Shown: positions 1-9,951 of the stretch, piece after piece
How positions within the stretch are numbered: position 1 is the stretch's first letter
Layout of the letters: each line of letters opens with the position of its first letter
Assembly: GCA_001602435.1 (NCBI GenBank)
Contig: CP012156.1
Span: 640,001 to 704,000, forward strand
Direction: 5' to 3'
DNA length: 64,000 bases
DNA from: Hyphomonadaceae bacterium UKL13-1
GTDB lineage: Bacteria > Pseudomonadota > Alphaproteobacteria > Caulobacterales > Aquidulcibacteraceae
The notes under the pieces: model-generated
Told to the model about the DNA's origin: nothing
Database searches by the model: none
What the model saw: only the letters and a program-made list of their open reading frames with translations
Made by a program: the position numbers and the translations under genes

Positions 1-1921
<1,921 letters not shown>

Positions 1922-2018
1922 CTACGATCTCATACGCAGTGAAGACTGCGCCGTTCATAAGCACATAAATGTGCCAAACCAGACGATGTCAGACAATAAG
2001 ATACGAGTGCATTCCGCC

Positions 2019-2136
2019 GACCTGGCGGCTATGCCGGGGGGTCCCCACCCGATCCCATCCCGAACTCGGTCGTTAAGTCCCCCAGGGCCGATGGTACTGC
2101 GTCTTAAGGCGCGGGAGAGTAGGTCGCTGCCGGGTC
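2019..2136 (+). rRNA. rrf: 5S ribosomal RNA
   Basis: A 118-base 5S rRNA lies about 100 bases after the 23S end. The terminal helix pairs GACCTGGC at 2019-2026 with GCCGGGTC at 2129-2136. The internal CCGATCCCATCCCGAACTCG box and the GGCGCGGGAGAGTAGGTCG segment are typical of the molecule. It completes the usual 16S-23S-5S order and is followed by tRNA-fMet, a common arrangement in alphaproteobacteria. Confidence 0.95.
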
Positions 2137-2241
2137 TGCCGAATGCACTTGGTATCTTATTCAAAACACCTTCCTTTCCAGACGATGTCAGATCAGACCT
2201 TCCTTTGCATGTTATAACTGTATACATGCGAACACCTTTGA

Positions 2242-2318
<77 letters not shown>

Positions 2319-2331
2319 AAATCTTCGAACC

Positions 2332-2357
2332 AAGCTCGCTCATGCGGGGCTTTTTTG
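2332..2357 (+). terminator. Rho-independent terminator behind tRNA-fMet / rRNA operon
   Basis: AAGCTC and GGGCTT can pair around an 8 to 9-base loop and are followed by TTTTTT. The same structure is repeated behind the tRNA remnant at 3453-3481, which suggests that tRNA and terminator were duplicated together. Confidence 0.6.
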
Positions 2358-2382
2358 CGTTTGGGGGAAATGCGCCGATTGG

Positions 2383-3345
2383 CTACTTCACTACGGTAAC
2401 ATCCATCGGCTGCCGGCTACAGCAACGTTGCCCTGTTGGCACCTCAAAGGGTCGACCATTTAAGAATTGAACGCTGCGCGTCACATCATCAATTCGGATT
2501 TGAAGTTCACTTACAGACGTCGGCATGCCGACCTGATAGCCGTCATAGTCAACAATTGTATGGGTCACATTGTTAGCGCTCATCGAGATCCGATAGGTTG
2601 GCATATCGGTTACTTGGTTGAAGTATTCTTTTTTTACCCCCTCATCGCGCAGCCGCATAAAATCTCGAGCCAGTGCCACGGAGTCATTTTTTTGGATAGT
2701 ATATCGTTTAGTGCCAATGAATTTGACATATTTCTTACCAATAAACTCGACATCACCATCCTGGTTCACCGAAACAGAATAGCTGGGGCAAGTGCCATAG
2801 CATTCTGTTCGTTCAAGTTTTATCACGAACCTCCCAGCTAGCAATTTCGCCTGTTCCATTAAGTGAGGCGTCAGGTTGAACTGTGCTGTTCGCGCTGCTT
2901 CGTCGATGCGCGCTTGCAATTTGATAACGCCTGAAGGCACGTCTGGGGGATTTCCGCAAACACTCAAAACGTCCTTTCGATGGGCACCGGCATCGATATT
3001 GATTGCGCAAACGGGCGCGTCCACAGGCGCTCCATAGTTGTCTTCTGCCTTCAAGATATCGTAGCGCTTGATATCGCGGATTAACGCAGACACTTCTGCT
3101 TTAGGGACAGTGTAGATTCTGGTGCCCACAAAATTGACGAACTCCCGCCCAACAAAGGTGACTCGGCCATTACCTTCAATCGTGACCTTATAGTCTGGGC
3201 ATGTTCCAAGACATCCGTTCCGCGATAGCGATATACGATATTGCTCTGGTGCGACATCTGGCCAAGGGCCTGTGGCTTGCGTGCAGCCGCAAAGAAGGGC
3301 GAACATGGACCCCACACGAAGATGGCTTATGAGTACTTTTGTCAT
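2383..3345 (-). CDS. Lipoprotein with two DUF6438 repeats
   Basis: About 320 residues. The chosen ATG at 3345 gives a short lipoprotein signal (VGSMFALLCGC) with Cys21 as the likely lipidated residue; a longer reading from a TTG at 3378 only adds hydrophilic residues before the signal. Two homologous repeats follow, at about residues 36-80 and 175-220. Each carries a GCLGTCP or CYGTCP motif, then a beta-rich segment of the type GREFVNFVGTRIYTV / GKKYVKFIGTKRYTI. This matches DUF6438, a family of unknown function usually found once per protein. The gene is alone, transcribed against the rRNA operon, and lies exactly between tRNA-fMet and a decayed copy of the tRNA 3' half. That suggests it is cargo of a collapsed integrated element. 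Function unknown; likely outer-membrane or periplasmic. Confidence 0.8.
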   Translation of the reverse strand: MTKVLISHLRVGSMFALLCGCTQATGPWPDVAPEQYRISLSRNGCLGTCPDYKVTIEGNGRVTFVGREFVNFVGTRIYTVPKAEVSALIRDIKRYDILKAEDNYGAPVDAPVCAINIDAGAHRKDVLSVCGNPPDVPSGVIKLQARIDEAARTAQFNLTPHLMEQAKLLAGRFVIKLERTECYGTCPSYSVSVNQDGDVEFIGKKYVKFIGTKRYTIQKNDSVALARDFMRLRDEGVKKEYFNQVTDMPTYRISMSANNVTHTIVDYDGYQVGMPTSVSELQIRIDDVTRSVQFLNGRPFEVPTGQRCCSRQPMDVTVVK

Positions 3346-3400
3346 GTAATCTTGCGGTTTGACATGTGGAGCGGACAAAGCATGTTTTGAGGCCAGTTTC

Positions 3401-3490
3401 TAGCCTGATAACCTGCAGGTCGTAGGTTCACCCTCGCACCCAAAATCTTCGAACCAGCCTCGCTTATGCGGGGCTTTTTTGTGTTCGGGG
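3401..3490 (+). repeat. Degenerate copy of tRNA-fMet 3' half plus terminator
   Basis: This stretch repeats 2270-2365 in direct orientation. AACCTGCAGGTCGTAGGTTC matches the anticodon-stem/T-arm region, CGCACCCAAAATCTTCGAAC matches the CCA end and spacer, and GCGGGGCTTTTTTG matches the terminator, with a few substitutions and a short deletion in the T-arm. The copy starts at the anticodon loop, where tyrosine integrases often cross over at tRNA genes. It is read as the far attachment site of a small element whose integrase has been lost. An alternative is simple local duplication with decay. Confidence 0.75.
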
Positions 3491-3509
3491 GGCCTTTGTC
3501 CTCGCCGGC

Positions 3510-4052
3510 TCACGGAAAGCGAGCGCCGAACGGCTCATTTGGCAATCGCGCTGCATTGGCGACGAAGCTGATGGTATGATACGTGCCGCAGAGGGCAAAT
3601 ATTTCCAATTGCTGCTCTTTACTCCAGTCGCGTGCAAATTGCGCGCTGATGCTGTTGTCCATTTTTCCCGAAGCGCAAAGGTTGTCCACGGCCCTTAAAA
3701 GGCATGCTTCGGCTGGCGACCATATGGCGTCGTCGACCTGATCGCTTCGGGTTGCCGCGATTTGTGCGTCCGTGAGCTTAGCATGAGACCCAAATGCGCT
3801 GACATGCACGCCCCATTCGTATTCGCAATTCTTGTTGGCCGTCACGCGTAAGATAACAATTTCTCGAATGCGCAAGGGTAGCGGACTGTCTTTATCGAGC
3901 AGATTTGGAACCGCTTTCTTCAAGAATCTCAAGCTGTTGGCGAAGACACGGAAGAGGGCCAGTATGTAGCCGCCTTGTTGTGGATAGCTGGCTAAGACCT
4001 TGGCTACGTCTTCAGGATAGGGTTCAGTAATTGGCGTTAATTGAGTGGTCAT
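3510..4052 (-). CDS. Carboxymuconolactone decarboxylase-family (AhpD-like) protein
   Basis: 180 residues with the CMD/AhpD fold. The conserved helix REIVILRVTANKNCEYEWGV at about residues 62-81 holds the E-W-x-x-H proton-relay pattern, although the CxxC pair of true AhpD peroxidase partners is reduced to a single Cys. This points to a decarboxylase-like or gamma-carboxymuconolactone-type protein, not a thiol peroxidase. The start ATG at 4052 faces the HxlR-type regulator beginning at 4072 or 4129, and the very short divergent spacer implies that this regulator controls it. The substrate cannot be inferred. The tRNA remnant lies just downstream of its 3' end. Confidence 0.85.
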   Translation of the reverse strand: MTTQLTPITEPYPEDVAKVLASYPQQGGYILALFRVFANSLRFLKKAVPNLLDKDSPLPLRIREIVILRVTANKNCEYEWGVHVSAFGSHAKLTDAQIAATRSDQVDDAIWSPAEACLLRAVDNLCASGKMDNSISAQFARDWSKEQQLEIFALCGTYHTISFVANAARLPNEPFGARFP

Positions 4053-4071
4053 TGCGGGCTCGCTTTGCTAA

Positions 4072-4473
4072 ATGATTGCAAGCCGAAAGTATGCTACTAA
4101 ATATGTAGCGTCAATATGGGGACGGAAATTGCACAAGCTTCCCGGAACGCCTGTTCGCGGTTCACAGACTGGCCGTCCAATCATGGTTTTGCTGGATGTC
4201 CTCGGACAGCGCTGGACCCTGCGTCTCCTTTGGGAACTCAGCCATGACACCGCGACGTTTCGCGCGCTCCGATCCAGATGCGATGATGTCTCTCCGACCG
4301 TGTTAAATCAACGCCTTAAGGAGCTGAGAGGCCTAGGCTTGGTTGATCTTGGCGAAAACGGATACGAGTTGACGAGCATGGGAATGGCGCTCGCAGGGAA
4401 GTTTGCCTCACTGGACGCTTGGGCAAATGAATGGGCGGAAAATCTTGAAAAGCATGATATTTCAAAAGATTAG
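4072..4473 (+). CDS. HxlR-family winged-helix transcriptional regulator
   Basis: Up to 133 residues. The HxlR signature is clear: RPIMVLLDVLGQRWTLRLLW followed by RALRSRCDDVSPTVLNQRLK and the wing region LGLVDLGENGYELT. The ATG at 4072 would leave only 19 bases to the divergent CMD gene and would place an inverted repeat (4093-4109) inside the coding region. A TTG at 4129, with GGGGACGG just upstream, gives a more typical length and leaves space for promoters, so I think it is the likelier start. It probably represses or activates the divergent CMD gene; such regulators often respond to quinones or aldehydes, but the inducer here is unknown. Confidence 0.85.
   Translation: MIASRKYATKYVASIWGRKLHKLPGTPVRGSQTGRPIMVLLDVLGQRWTLRLLWELSHDTATFRALRSRCDDVSPTVLNQRLKELRGLGLVDLGENGYELTSMGMALAGKFASLDAWANEWAENLEKHDISKD
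4093..4109. promoter_or_regulatory. Inverted repeat in the CMD/HxlR divergent region, candidate operator
   Basis: GCTAC at 4093-4097 and GTAGC at 4105-4109 form a symmetrical pair around TAAATAT. It lies between the AhpD-like gene and the likely TTG start of the HxlR regulator, a suitable place for autoregulation. Assignment is by position and symmetry only. Confidence 0.45.
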
Positions 4474-4497
4474 ATCGTCCAAAAGCTTACCCAAACC

Positions 4498-4947
4498 TCA
4501 CCCCTCTAACGCCTTTATCATATCCACACGGGTCCCATGCCGGCCGCCTTCAAACTCGGCGGTTAAGAATGCGTCGACGATATCGAGGGCGAGGCCAAAG
4601 CCAACCACGCGGGCGCCGATGGACAGCATATTGGCGTCATTGTGCTGGCGGATCATGCGGGCAGAGAATGTGTCCATACACACGCCACAACGTATCCCTT
4701 TGACCTTATTGGCCGCCATCATAATGCCCTGGCCGGTCCCGCACAAAAGAATGCCGAATTGATATTGGCCAGCTGCGACAAGGTGGGCGGCCTCGGCACC
4801 GCGTTCGGGATAGGGCGTGCTTTCAGAGGTCATGGGCCCAATGTCATCGACTGCCCAGCCCTTGGCGGTCACATGGTCGTAGATGGCACGCCGCAACTCA
4901 ATCGCGGCGTGGTCGCTGGTCAACACGAGGCGGTTTGGCTGGGTCAT
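4498..4947 (-). CDS. rpiB: Ribose-5-phosphate isomerase B
   Basis: 149 residues, the normal length for the RpiB/LacA family. It interconverts ribose 5-phosphate and ribulose 5-phosphate in the non-oxidative pentose phosphate pathway. Family hallmarks are the phosphate-site SDHAA near residue 10, the catalytic-cysteine loop LLCGTGQGIMMAANK around residues 65-79, the HNDANML motif after residue 100 and the C-terminal EGGRHGTRVDMI. It follows the crotonase gene with only 9 bases between stop and start, so the two are probably one transcript. Convergence with the HxlR gene leaves 24 bases between their ends. Confidence 0.95.
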   Translation of the reverse strand: MTQPNRLVLTSDHAAIELRRAIYDHVTAKGWAVDDIGPMTSESTPYPERGAEAAHLVAAGQYQFGILLCGTGQGIMMAANKVKGIRCGVCMDTFSARMIRQHNDANMLSIGARVVGFGLALDIVDAFLTAEFEGGRHGTRVDMIKALEG

Positions 4948-4956
4948 GGCTCAGGC

Positions 4957-5637
4957 CTATTTGCCGTGGTGGCGGCCGATGCTGGCCTTGATACGGTCCA
5001 AAGTCGCGCCGCGAATAGCAAGTTTGTTGCCGTGATAGGCATGGCCCGGCAATTGGGCGAGCTGGCCCGCTAAGGCAATCGCTTCAGCTTCGACCTTGTC
5101 CAAGCTGGTCAGGTGGTCGAGATAGCCTGCCTCCACAGCGCCTTCTGAGTCATAGATAAAGGCTTGGACGACGGCTTTGGTCATATGCAGCGGGTTCAGG
5201 CGGTCCTTGGACAGCTCCAGCGCGAAGATTGGCAAGACCATGCCATTAATCGTCTCATTCGCGCCTATCTTATAAGGTCCGGCCGCGCCAATGCGGGTAT
5301 CACACGCGTGCAGGATGAATACGCCCATCGCAATCGCATGGCCGGTACAGGCGGCAACAACGGGCAGGGGGTTGCCATAAAGGCGCACCAGAAGGCCCGC
5401 TCCGGCATCAAGGAGTGCAATCGCTGCCTCTGGCCCAGAGCCTGTCAGCGCTTGCAGATCAAAGCCGCCTGAAAAACGACCTTCACGGCCCGCCAACACA
5501 ATGGCTTTGGCTTTCGCCTCGGCTTCATCCAAGGCCGCATGAAGGGACGCCACCATGGCTTGATTGATCACATTGGCCTTGCCGTCATCCATGCGGATTA
5601 CAGCCACATCGCCAATCATCTCCACGCTCGCACTCAT
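4957..5637 (-). CDS. Enoyl-CoA hydratase/isomerase (crotonase) family protein
   Basis: 226 residues from the ATG at 5637, which has GGAGCAG in front of it; upstream in-frame sequence lacks crotonase similarity. The crotonase fold is visible: AIVLAGREGRFSGGFDL at about residues 44-60 forms the first oxyanion-hole element, and a second GHAIAMGVFILHACD-type segment lies near residue 100. The usual glutamate pair of true hydratases is not obvious, so the reaction may differ from water addition; short crotonases of this kind act in fatty acid or amino acid breakdown. It is the first gene of the pair with rpiB and is divergent from pyrC, with 176 bases between. Confidence 0.85.
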   Translation of the reverse strand: MSASVEMIGDVAVIRMDDGKANVINQAMVASLHAALDEAEAKAKAIVLAGREGRFSGGFDLQALTGSGPEAAIALLDAGAGLLVRLYGNPLPVVAACTGHAIAMGVFILHACDTRIGAAGPYKIGANETINGMVLPIFALELSKDRLNPLHMTKAVVQAFIYDSEGAVEAGYLDHLTSLDKVEAEAIALAGQLAQLPGHAYHGNKLAIRGATLDRIKASIGRHHGK

Positions 5638-5813
5638 GCCACTGCTCCCTGTTTGTTTCTGGTTTCTTTGTCGCCGGACTAGAAGAGATATCGCTGTGCG
5701 GGTCAACAGGGCAGATGCAAGTTCGGGGCGCTGCCGCAACATCCGTGATTTGACCTTGGTCACCTGCCTGTCTAATCCAAGCGGCACTGGGGTTGGATAG
5801 AAAGAGGCATGAG

Positions 5814-6890
5814 ATGATGGATGTGGCGACACAAGGCGATGATGTGCAAGCTGGATTGACCCGCCTCACGATCCGTCGGCCCGATGATTGGCATGTGCAT
5901 CTGCGCGATGGCGCGATGTTGGCCGCGGTCGTCAATTACACGGCGCGCCAATTTGCCCGCGCGATTGTGATGCCAAATCTCGCCCCGCCTGTGACCACAA
6001 CCGCACTGGGTGCGGCCTACCGTGACCGCATCGTGGCGGTGACCGATCCAAGCCTCAAATTCACCCCGCTAATGACCTGCTATCTTACCGATCACAGTGA
6101 CCCGGTGGATATCTCAAACGGTTTTTTGACCGGGGTTTTCACAGCTTGCAAGCTCTATCCTGCCCATGCGACCACCAATTCCAGCCATGGTGTGACGGAC
6201 TTTAACAAGCTCTATCCCGTGTTTGCCGCGATGGAGAAAATCGGCATGCCGCTTTTGTTGCATGGCGAAGTGACCGAATCCCACATCGATATTTTTGACC
6301 GGGAAGCGGTCTTCATCGAGCGGATCTTGAGCCAAATTGTCCGTGATTTTCCGGGTCTCAAGATCGTGTTTGAGCATATTACGACCGCCGATGCCGTTTC
6401 CTTCGTCGAAGGTTCCAGCCACCCGATTGCCGCTACCATCACGCCCCACCACCTTGATTTTAATCGCAATGCGATGTTCGAGGGTGGCATTCGCCCGCAC
6501 TTTTATTGCCTGCCCGTCGCGAAGCGCGAGACCCACCGATTGGCCCTTCGCAAGGCCGCCATTTCTGGCTCTCCCAAATTCTTTCTCGGCACCGATTCTG
6601 CTCCCCATGCGATTGGCGACAAGGAATCGGCCTGCGGCTGTGCAGGCATTTTCAACGCGCCATATGCCATTGAAAGCTATGCCAAGACGTTTGAAGAAGA
6701 GGGCGCACTCGACAAGCTCGAAGGCTTCGCCAGCCTCTTCGGCCCGCGCTTTTACGGCCTGCCGGTAAACGATGACAGCGTGGCGTTAGAGAAGGTGACG
6801 GTCGACGTGCCAAGCACATTGTCCGCCGCCGGCACGCAAGTCGTTCCCTTCCATGCCGGCCAGACCTTGGCTTGGAAGTTTGTCGGTTAA
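5814..6890 (+). CDS. pyrC: Dihydroorotase (class II, E. coli PyrC type)
   Basis: 358 residues from the ATG at 5814, preceded by AAAGAGG at 5801-5807; a TTG at 5793 is less likely. It closes carbamoyl aspartate to dihydroorotate in de novo pyrimidine synthesis. All metal-binding elements can be read in order: [15 protein letters not shown], the carbamylated-lysine segment [25 protein letters not shown] and the catalytic aspartate region LGTDSAPHA. The length is normal and the gene looks intact. It stands alone, divergent from the crotonase-rpiB pair. Confidence 0.97.
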   Translation: MMDVATQGDDVQAGLTRLTIRRPDDWHVHLRDGAMLAAVVNYTARQFARAIVMPNLAPPVTTTALGAAYRDRIVAVTDPSLKFTPLMTCYLTDHSDPVDISNGFLTGVFTACKLYPAHATTNSSHGVTDFNKLYPVFAAMEKIGMPLLLHGEVTESHIDIFDREAVFIERILSQIVRDFPGLKIVFEHITTADAVSFVEGSSHPIAATITPHHLDFNRNAMFEGGIRPHFYCLPVAKRETHRLALRKAAISGSPKFFLGTDSAPHAIGDKESACGCAGIFNAPYAIESYAKTFEEEGALDKLEGFASLFGPRFYGLPVNDDSVALEKVTVDVPSTLSAAGTQVVPFHAGQTLAWKFVG

Positions 6891-7221
6891 CGACCCTAGC
6901 CAAGCAGACCCTGTCAGCCTGATGACTAGCTGAAGTGGCCTTGCGGTCGCGTCACAGCCTTAAACTTTGCTGTCGAACAAACGAGGTGCCCGATTCGGAT
7001 TGATCGAGCGCATGATTGCCCTTGAGTTCGCGCAAGACGTCGCTTGCGACACTTCCGGCATGCGCGATGCCAAGTCTAGTTTGATTTTTCTGCTTTTCGG
7101 TCTCTGCTTTACCCCGTTTGAGGTATGACAACGCTCCGTATCAATGAGAATGATCACCCTTGATTGTTGGTCTTCCAAGCGGAAGGCCAAATTCCTGACA
7201 ATTATAGAGTGAGTAGACGCC
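6891..7221. other. Intergenic stretch of about 330 bases without a recognisable gene
   Basis: I see no coding region, RNA or clear repeat here. It must carry the promoter of the LuxR-type gene that begins at 7222, but no convincing -35/-10 pair stands out. Confidence 0.5.
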
Positions 7222-7794
7222 TTGGATTCGTCAGAAGCATTAGTGGCTTGGCATGCTATAGCTGAGGAACCAAGATTAGTCTGCAATCGCGAGGGCGAGG
7301 TTGTTTGGACCAACGCCGCCGCAAGAGATTATGCTCGAAAGAACCTTGCACGGGGCGATAGTGCAGAAGATCCCCATACGATCTGGCGTTCAATGATGGC
7401 TTCCGGGCTTTTCACCCAGATTTTGAACCGCGCTGTCACCTGCCCAGTGGGCAAGATGCGGAGCGTTCATTTCGATTTGAATGACCCCGAGAGCCCAATC
7501 ATCCTGAAAGTTATTCCACTGGCGGCGGATTCCGAGGCACCAATTGGGATTACGATCCCGCTTGAACATAAGCTCAGCCCCGAAGTCGGCTCTGATCTCA
7601 AAGCGATTTATGGTTTGAGTGGCGCGGAACTGCGCATTCTCGCCGATCTGGTCGCTGGCAAAACGTTGAGCACGTCCGCGATGACGTCAGGCACATCCAT
7701 ATACACGGTGCGGACCCATCTCAGGAACATTTACCAAAAGCTCCGGGTCAGTAACCGGGAAGCGATGTTCAATCTTCTGGCTCCCTATCTTTGA
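7222..7794 (+). CDS. LuxR-type (GerE HTH) transcriptional regulator, short PAS-like N-terminus
   Basis: 190 residues read from a TTG at 7222 because no ATG lies near the N-terminus; the start is uncertain. The C-terminal third is a LuxR/GerE helix-turn-helix: YGLSGAELRILADLVAGKTL followed by SIYTVRTHLRNIYQKL. The N-terminal part includes a PAS-like opening (RLVCNREGEVVWTNAAARDY). It is neither an autoinducer-binding LuxR nor a response regulator with a phospho-acceptor domain. A second protein with the same plan is encoded at 8498-9634, so the two may work together or be diverged duplicates. Confidence 0.75.
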   Translation: MDSSEALVAWHAIAEEPRLVCNREGEVVWTNAAARDYARKNLARGDSAEDPHTIWRSMMASGLFTQILNRAVTCPVGKMRSVHFDLNDPESPIILKVIPLAADSEAPIGITIPLEHKLSPEVGSDLKAIYGLSGAELRILADLVAGKTLSTSAMTSGTSIYTVRTHLRNIYQKLRVSNREAMFNLLAPYL

Positions 7795-8042
7795 GCGTCA
7801 TTTTTGTTTCGACCTCAGCGATAGATCGATCACGTGGTTGTTACTTCATAGCGGCACCTTTCGGTAGTTTAATTGGCAAAACAACCCATGTTTTAGGCGT
7901 TTAAGGCATTGCTCGAGCTGTTGGGGTTCGGCAGGCGTAGTCTGAGGTTCGATCCTTGCTTCATGATGCTTCTGACTTTGCGGCACCTGACATCCAACTA
8001 AAGGATCAATCCCGCTCGTCGCATCTGATCCGGCAGGTCGGA

Positions 8043-8480
8043 ATGGGCCTGCAAGCGCGACTGCAAGCGCTCGACGCAATCCATGCGGCTATCTTGGATC
8101 CCGTTCTAATACCCTGGGCCGAAGATTGCCTCCAAAGCTGGCTTCAGTCTGGCCTTGTGGTGCTTAAGTTAGGCCTCATCCAGAAAAAGCGACACCCGAG
8201 TTCGTCGGAAGCGGGAGAGGTGCTTTTCGCACCACCAAATGTGAAGCGGCGGACCGGGATTGCGTCGATTTTCGTTACGACGCCCAAACATTTTGCGCTT
8301 TGTTTCATTCAAGAAGTCGAGGCTGACTCCGAACAAGATCGACCAAATTTGGACGCGATAGAGCGCCAACTACAAAGTAGCCTCAACTCGATCTCAAGTG
8401 TCATCGCCTTAGTCGCGAACGAAAAAGCTCAACTCGCACAAGGGCAGAAGAACCATTTGGCTGATCATAATCCAATTTGA
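8043..8480 (+). CDS. Hypothetical protein, upstream of a LuxR-type regulator
   Basis: 145 residues from the ATG at 8043 (AGG at 8034-8036); the frame is open from a TTG at 7956, but that part overlaps a tRNA-like degenerate stretch. No family is recognised. The sequence is mixed alpha/beta with a C-terminal helical part (NLDAIERQLQSSLNSISSVI) and no membrane segment or HTH. It ends 17 bases before the following LuxR-type gene, whose ribosome site lies in that gap, so the two are probably cotranscribed. The product might modulate that regulator. Confidence 0.55.
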   Translation: MGLQARLQALDAIHAAILDPVLIPWAEDCLQSWLQSGLVVLKLGLIQKKRHPSSSEAGEVLFAPPNVKRRTGIASIFVTTPKHFALCFIQEVEADSEQDRPNLDAIERQLQSSLNSISSVIALVANEKAQLAQGQKNHLADHNPI

Positions 8481-8497
8481 ACGCAGGGGGATAGAAC

Positions 8498-9634
8498 TTG
8501 TTCAAGATGAATTTTGCCAAGGATGGCACACCTATTCCTTCCCAAGATACAGCGCGCGCTCCGTTTCCTGTTCCAGAGCTGATTGTTCAAGAGCCTGACG
8601 AAGCGCTGCAAGAGGTCGTCTCCTTGCTCTATCGGGCGGCAGGCGGGCAATCGGATTTATGGTTGGAAGCTCTGTCCCAATTGCGCGATGCGTTCTCAAG
8701 TGATTCCGCGCAACTGACACAGGTGAATCTGGCACAGAAGAAATTCAATTTGATGCTGATGGCTGTCACGGATTTAGACCTTATTTCGCTAGATAATTAT
8801 GAAGCGGGGGCTTTTGATGATCCGATTGGCGGGGTCATTGCGGCATTCCCCGGACGCCCCCTATCCTCAGACATTCACTTTGATCCCGATGTGCTGCAAT
8901 TTCGCGTCGAGCGTGGCTTTGTGCCGTTCGAACACTCGCGATTTTTGGTCGTTGCGCATTTAAAGGACGGCCTTTGGACTATTTTTGGCTTAACACGCTC
9001 ACCCTTGGGAGAGCCCTTCACGCCGCAAGACTGCGCCCGATTTGGGGCGCTAAGTTCTGACTTTGCGCGGATCGGTAGCACGTTGTCGCTGGCCAGGGCC
9101 CTGCAGGAAAGTCCTACCGCGGTTCTCGCAACCTTAAACGCGCTCGATGTCCCCTTGGCCTTGGTGCATGGAAACGGAGACTTCATCGCCGCAAACCCTT
9201 CCGCTCAGACCCTTTTGGGTAGCCAGAATCTTCCTTGGACGGGCGAAGCGGATTGGGTTGCTGCGACAATCGAAGCTGCACGCTACGGCTTCGCCCACTA
9301 TACCAGTCGCCATGGCTTGGTGAAGCTCAAGCGGCTTTCATCCGATCCGATCAACAATTTGGGGGCCGCCCGTTCTTATTCGTCCATTGATGTGCTGGTT
9401 GATTTATCTGATTTGAGGAAGTCCTTAGAAAAGTCTCTGGATCGGGTAGCCTCAACATTTGGCCTCACGGCTGCAGAGACAGACATCATCCGGTTGCTTG
9501 GCGAGGGTAAATCGGCCAGCGAGATTGCTTCTTTGCGACACAGCAGCAAGGAGACTGTTCGTGCCCAATTGAGGGCCATTCGAACCAAGACAGGCAAATC
9601 AAGACAAGCCGAACTTGCCGCCTTACTCAGGTAG
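8498..9634 (+). CDS. LuxR-type (GerE HTH) regulator with long N-terminal sensor region
   Basis: 378 residues. A TTG at 8498 is well placed behind AGGGGGA at 8485-8491 (6-base gap), whereas the ATG at 8507 is too far, so TTG is preferred. The C-terminus is a GerE-type helix-turn-helix: FGLTAAETDIIRLLGEGKSA, then SSKETVRAQLRAIRTKT. The region at about residues 210-300 resembles a PAS sensor (NALDVPLALVHGNGDFIAAN). There is no receiver domain. It follows the unknown gene at 8043 and lies 45 bases before an integration site, so it marks the edge of the ordinary chromosome here. The signal is unknown. Confidence 0.8.
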   Translation: MFKMNFAKDGTPIPSQDTARAPFPVPELIVQEPDEALQEVVSLLYRAAGGQSDLWLEALSQLRDAFSSDSAQLTQVNLAQKKFNLMLMAVTDLDLISLDNYEAGAFDDPIGGVIAAFPGRPLSSDIHFDPDVLQFRVERGFVPFEHSRFLVVAHLKDGLWTIFGLTRSPLGEPFTPQDCARFGALSSDFARIGSTLSLARALQESPTAVLATLNALDVPLALVHGNGDFIAANPSAQTLLGSQNLPWTGEADWVAATIEAARYGFAHYTSRHGLVKLKRLSSDPINNLGAARSYSSIDVLVDLSDLRKSLEKSLDRVASTFGLTAAETDIIRLLGEGKSASEIASLRHSSKETVRAQLRAIRTKTGKSRQAELAALLR

Positions 9635-9679
9635 CGACGCACGGGACTTGCGGACGTCGCTGGGGTCTTTGGGAAAAAA

Positions 9680-9725
9680 TGGTGCCACAGGGGAGGATTG
9701 AACTCCCGACCTCATCATTACCAAA
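9680..9725 (-). repeat. Attachment site: 3' half of a tRNA-Thr (GGT) cut at the anticodon loop
   Basis: On the minus strand the 46 bases read anticodon loop TTGGTAA, the 3' anticodon strand TGATG, the T-arm GGGAGTTCAATCCTCCC, the acceptor strand CTGTGGCA and CCA. The 5' half is absent: immediately right of 9725 the stem partner is missing. This is the classic product of integration by a tyrosine recombinase that crosses over in the anticodon loop, and such an enzyme is encoded 227 bases away. Polarity puts the chromosome on the left and the island on the right. No intact tRNA-Thr was seen in the rest of the window. Confidence 0.8.
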
Positions 9726-9951
9726 ATTGAACCCCGCGTTTTTTCGCGTTTTCACGGCTTGTCACGATTTTTCGTAATATATTGCGATACATAGTTTTTC
9801 TTGTAATATTATGGGGCAGCTTGTTACTGAATTTTTCCCATTTGGTAGCAAATTGGTAGCAAAAAAAGCTGAAATTGGGTCCAAACTTCGCCATTTTTGA
9901 GATGATGGTGTCGCGTGATGGGGTCGATTGGTATCATAAAGATGGCATAGG

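Noticed and set aside
7845-7970. tRNA-like stretch with D-arm-like and T-loop-like words (GGTAGTTTAATTGG, GGTTCGATC)
   Set aside because: The T-stem and acceptor strands do not pair and no anticodon stem can be drawn, so it is at most a decayed tRNA fragment.
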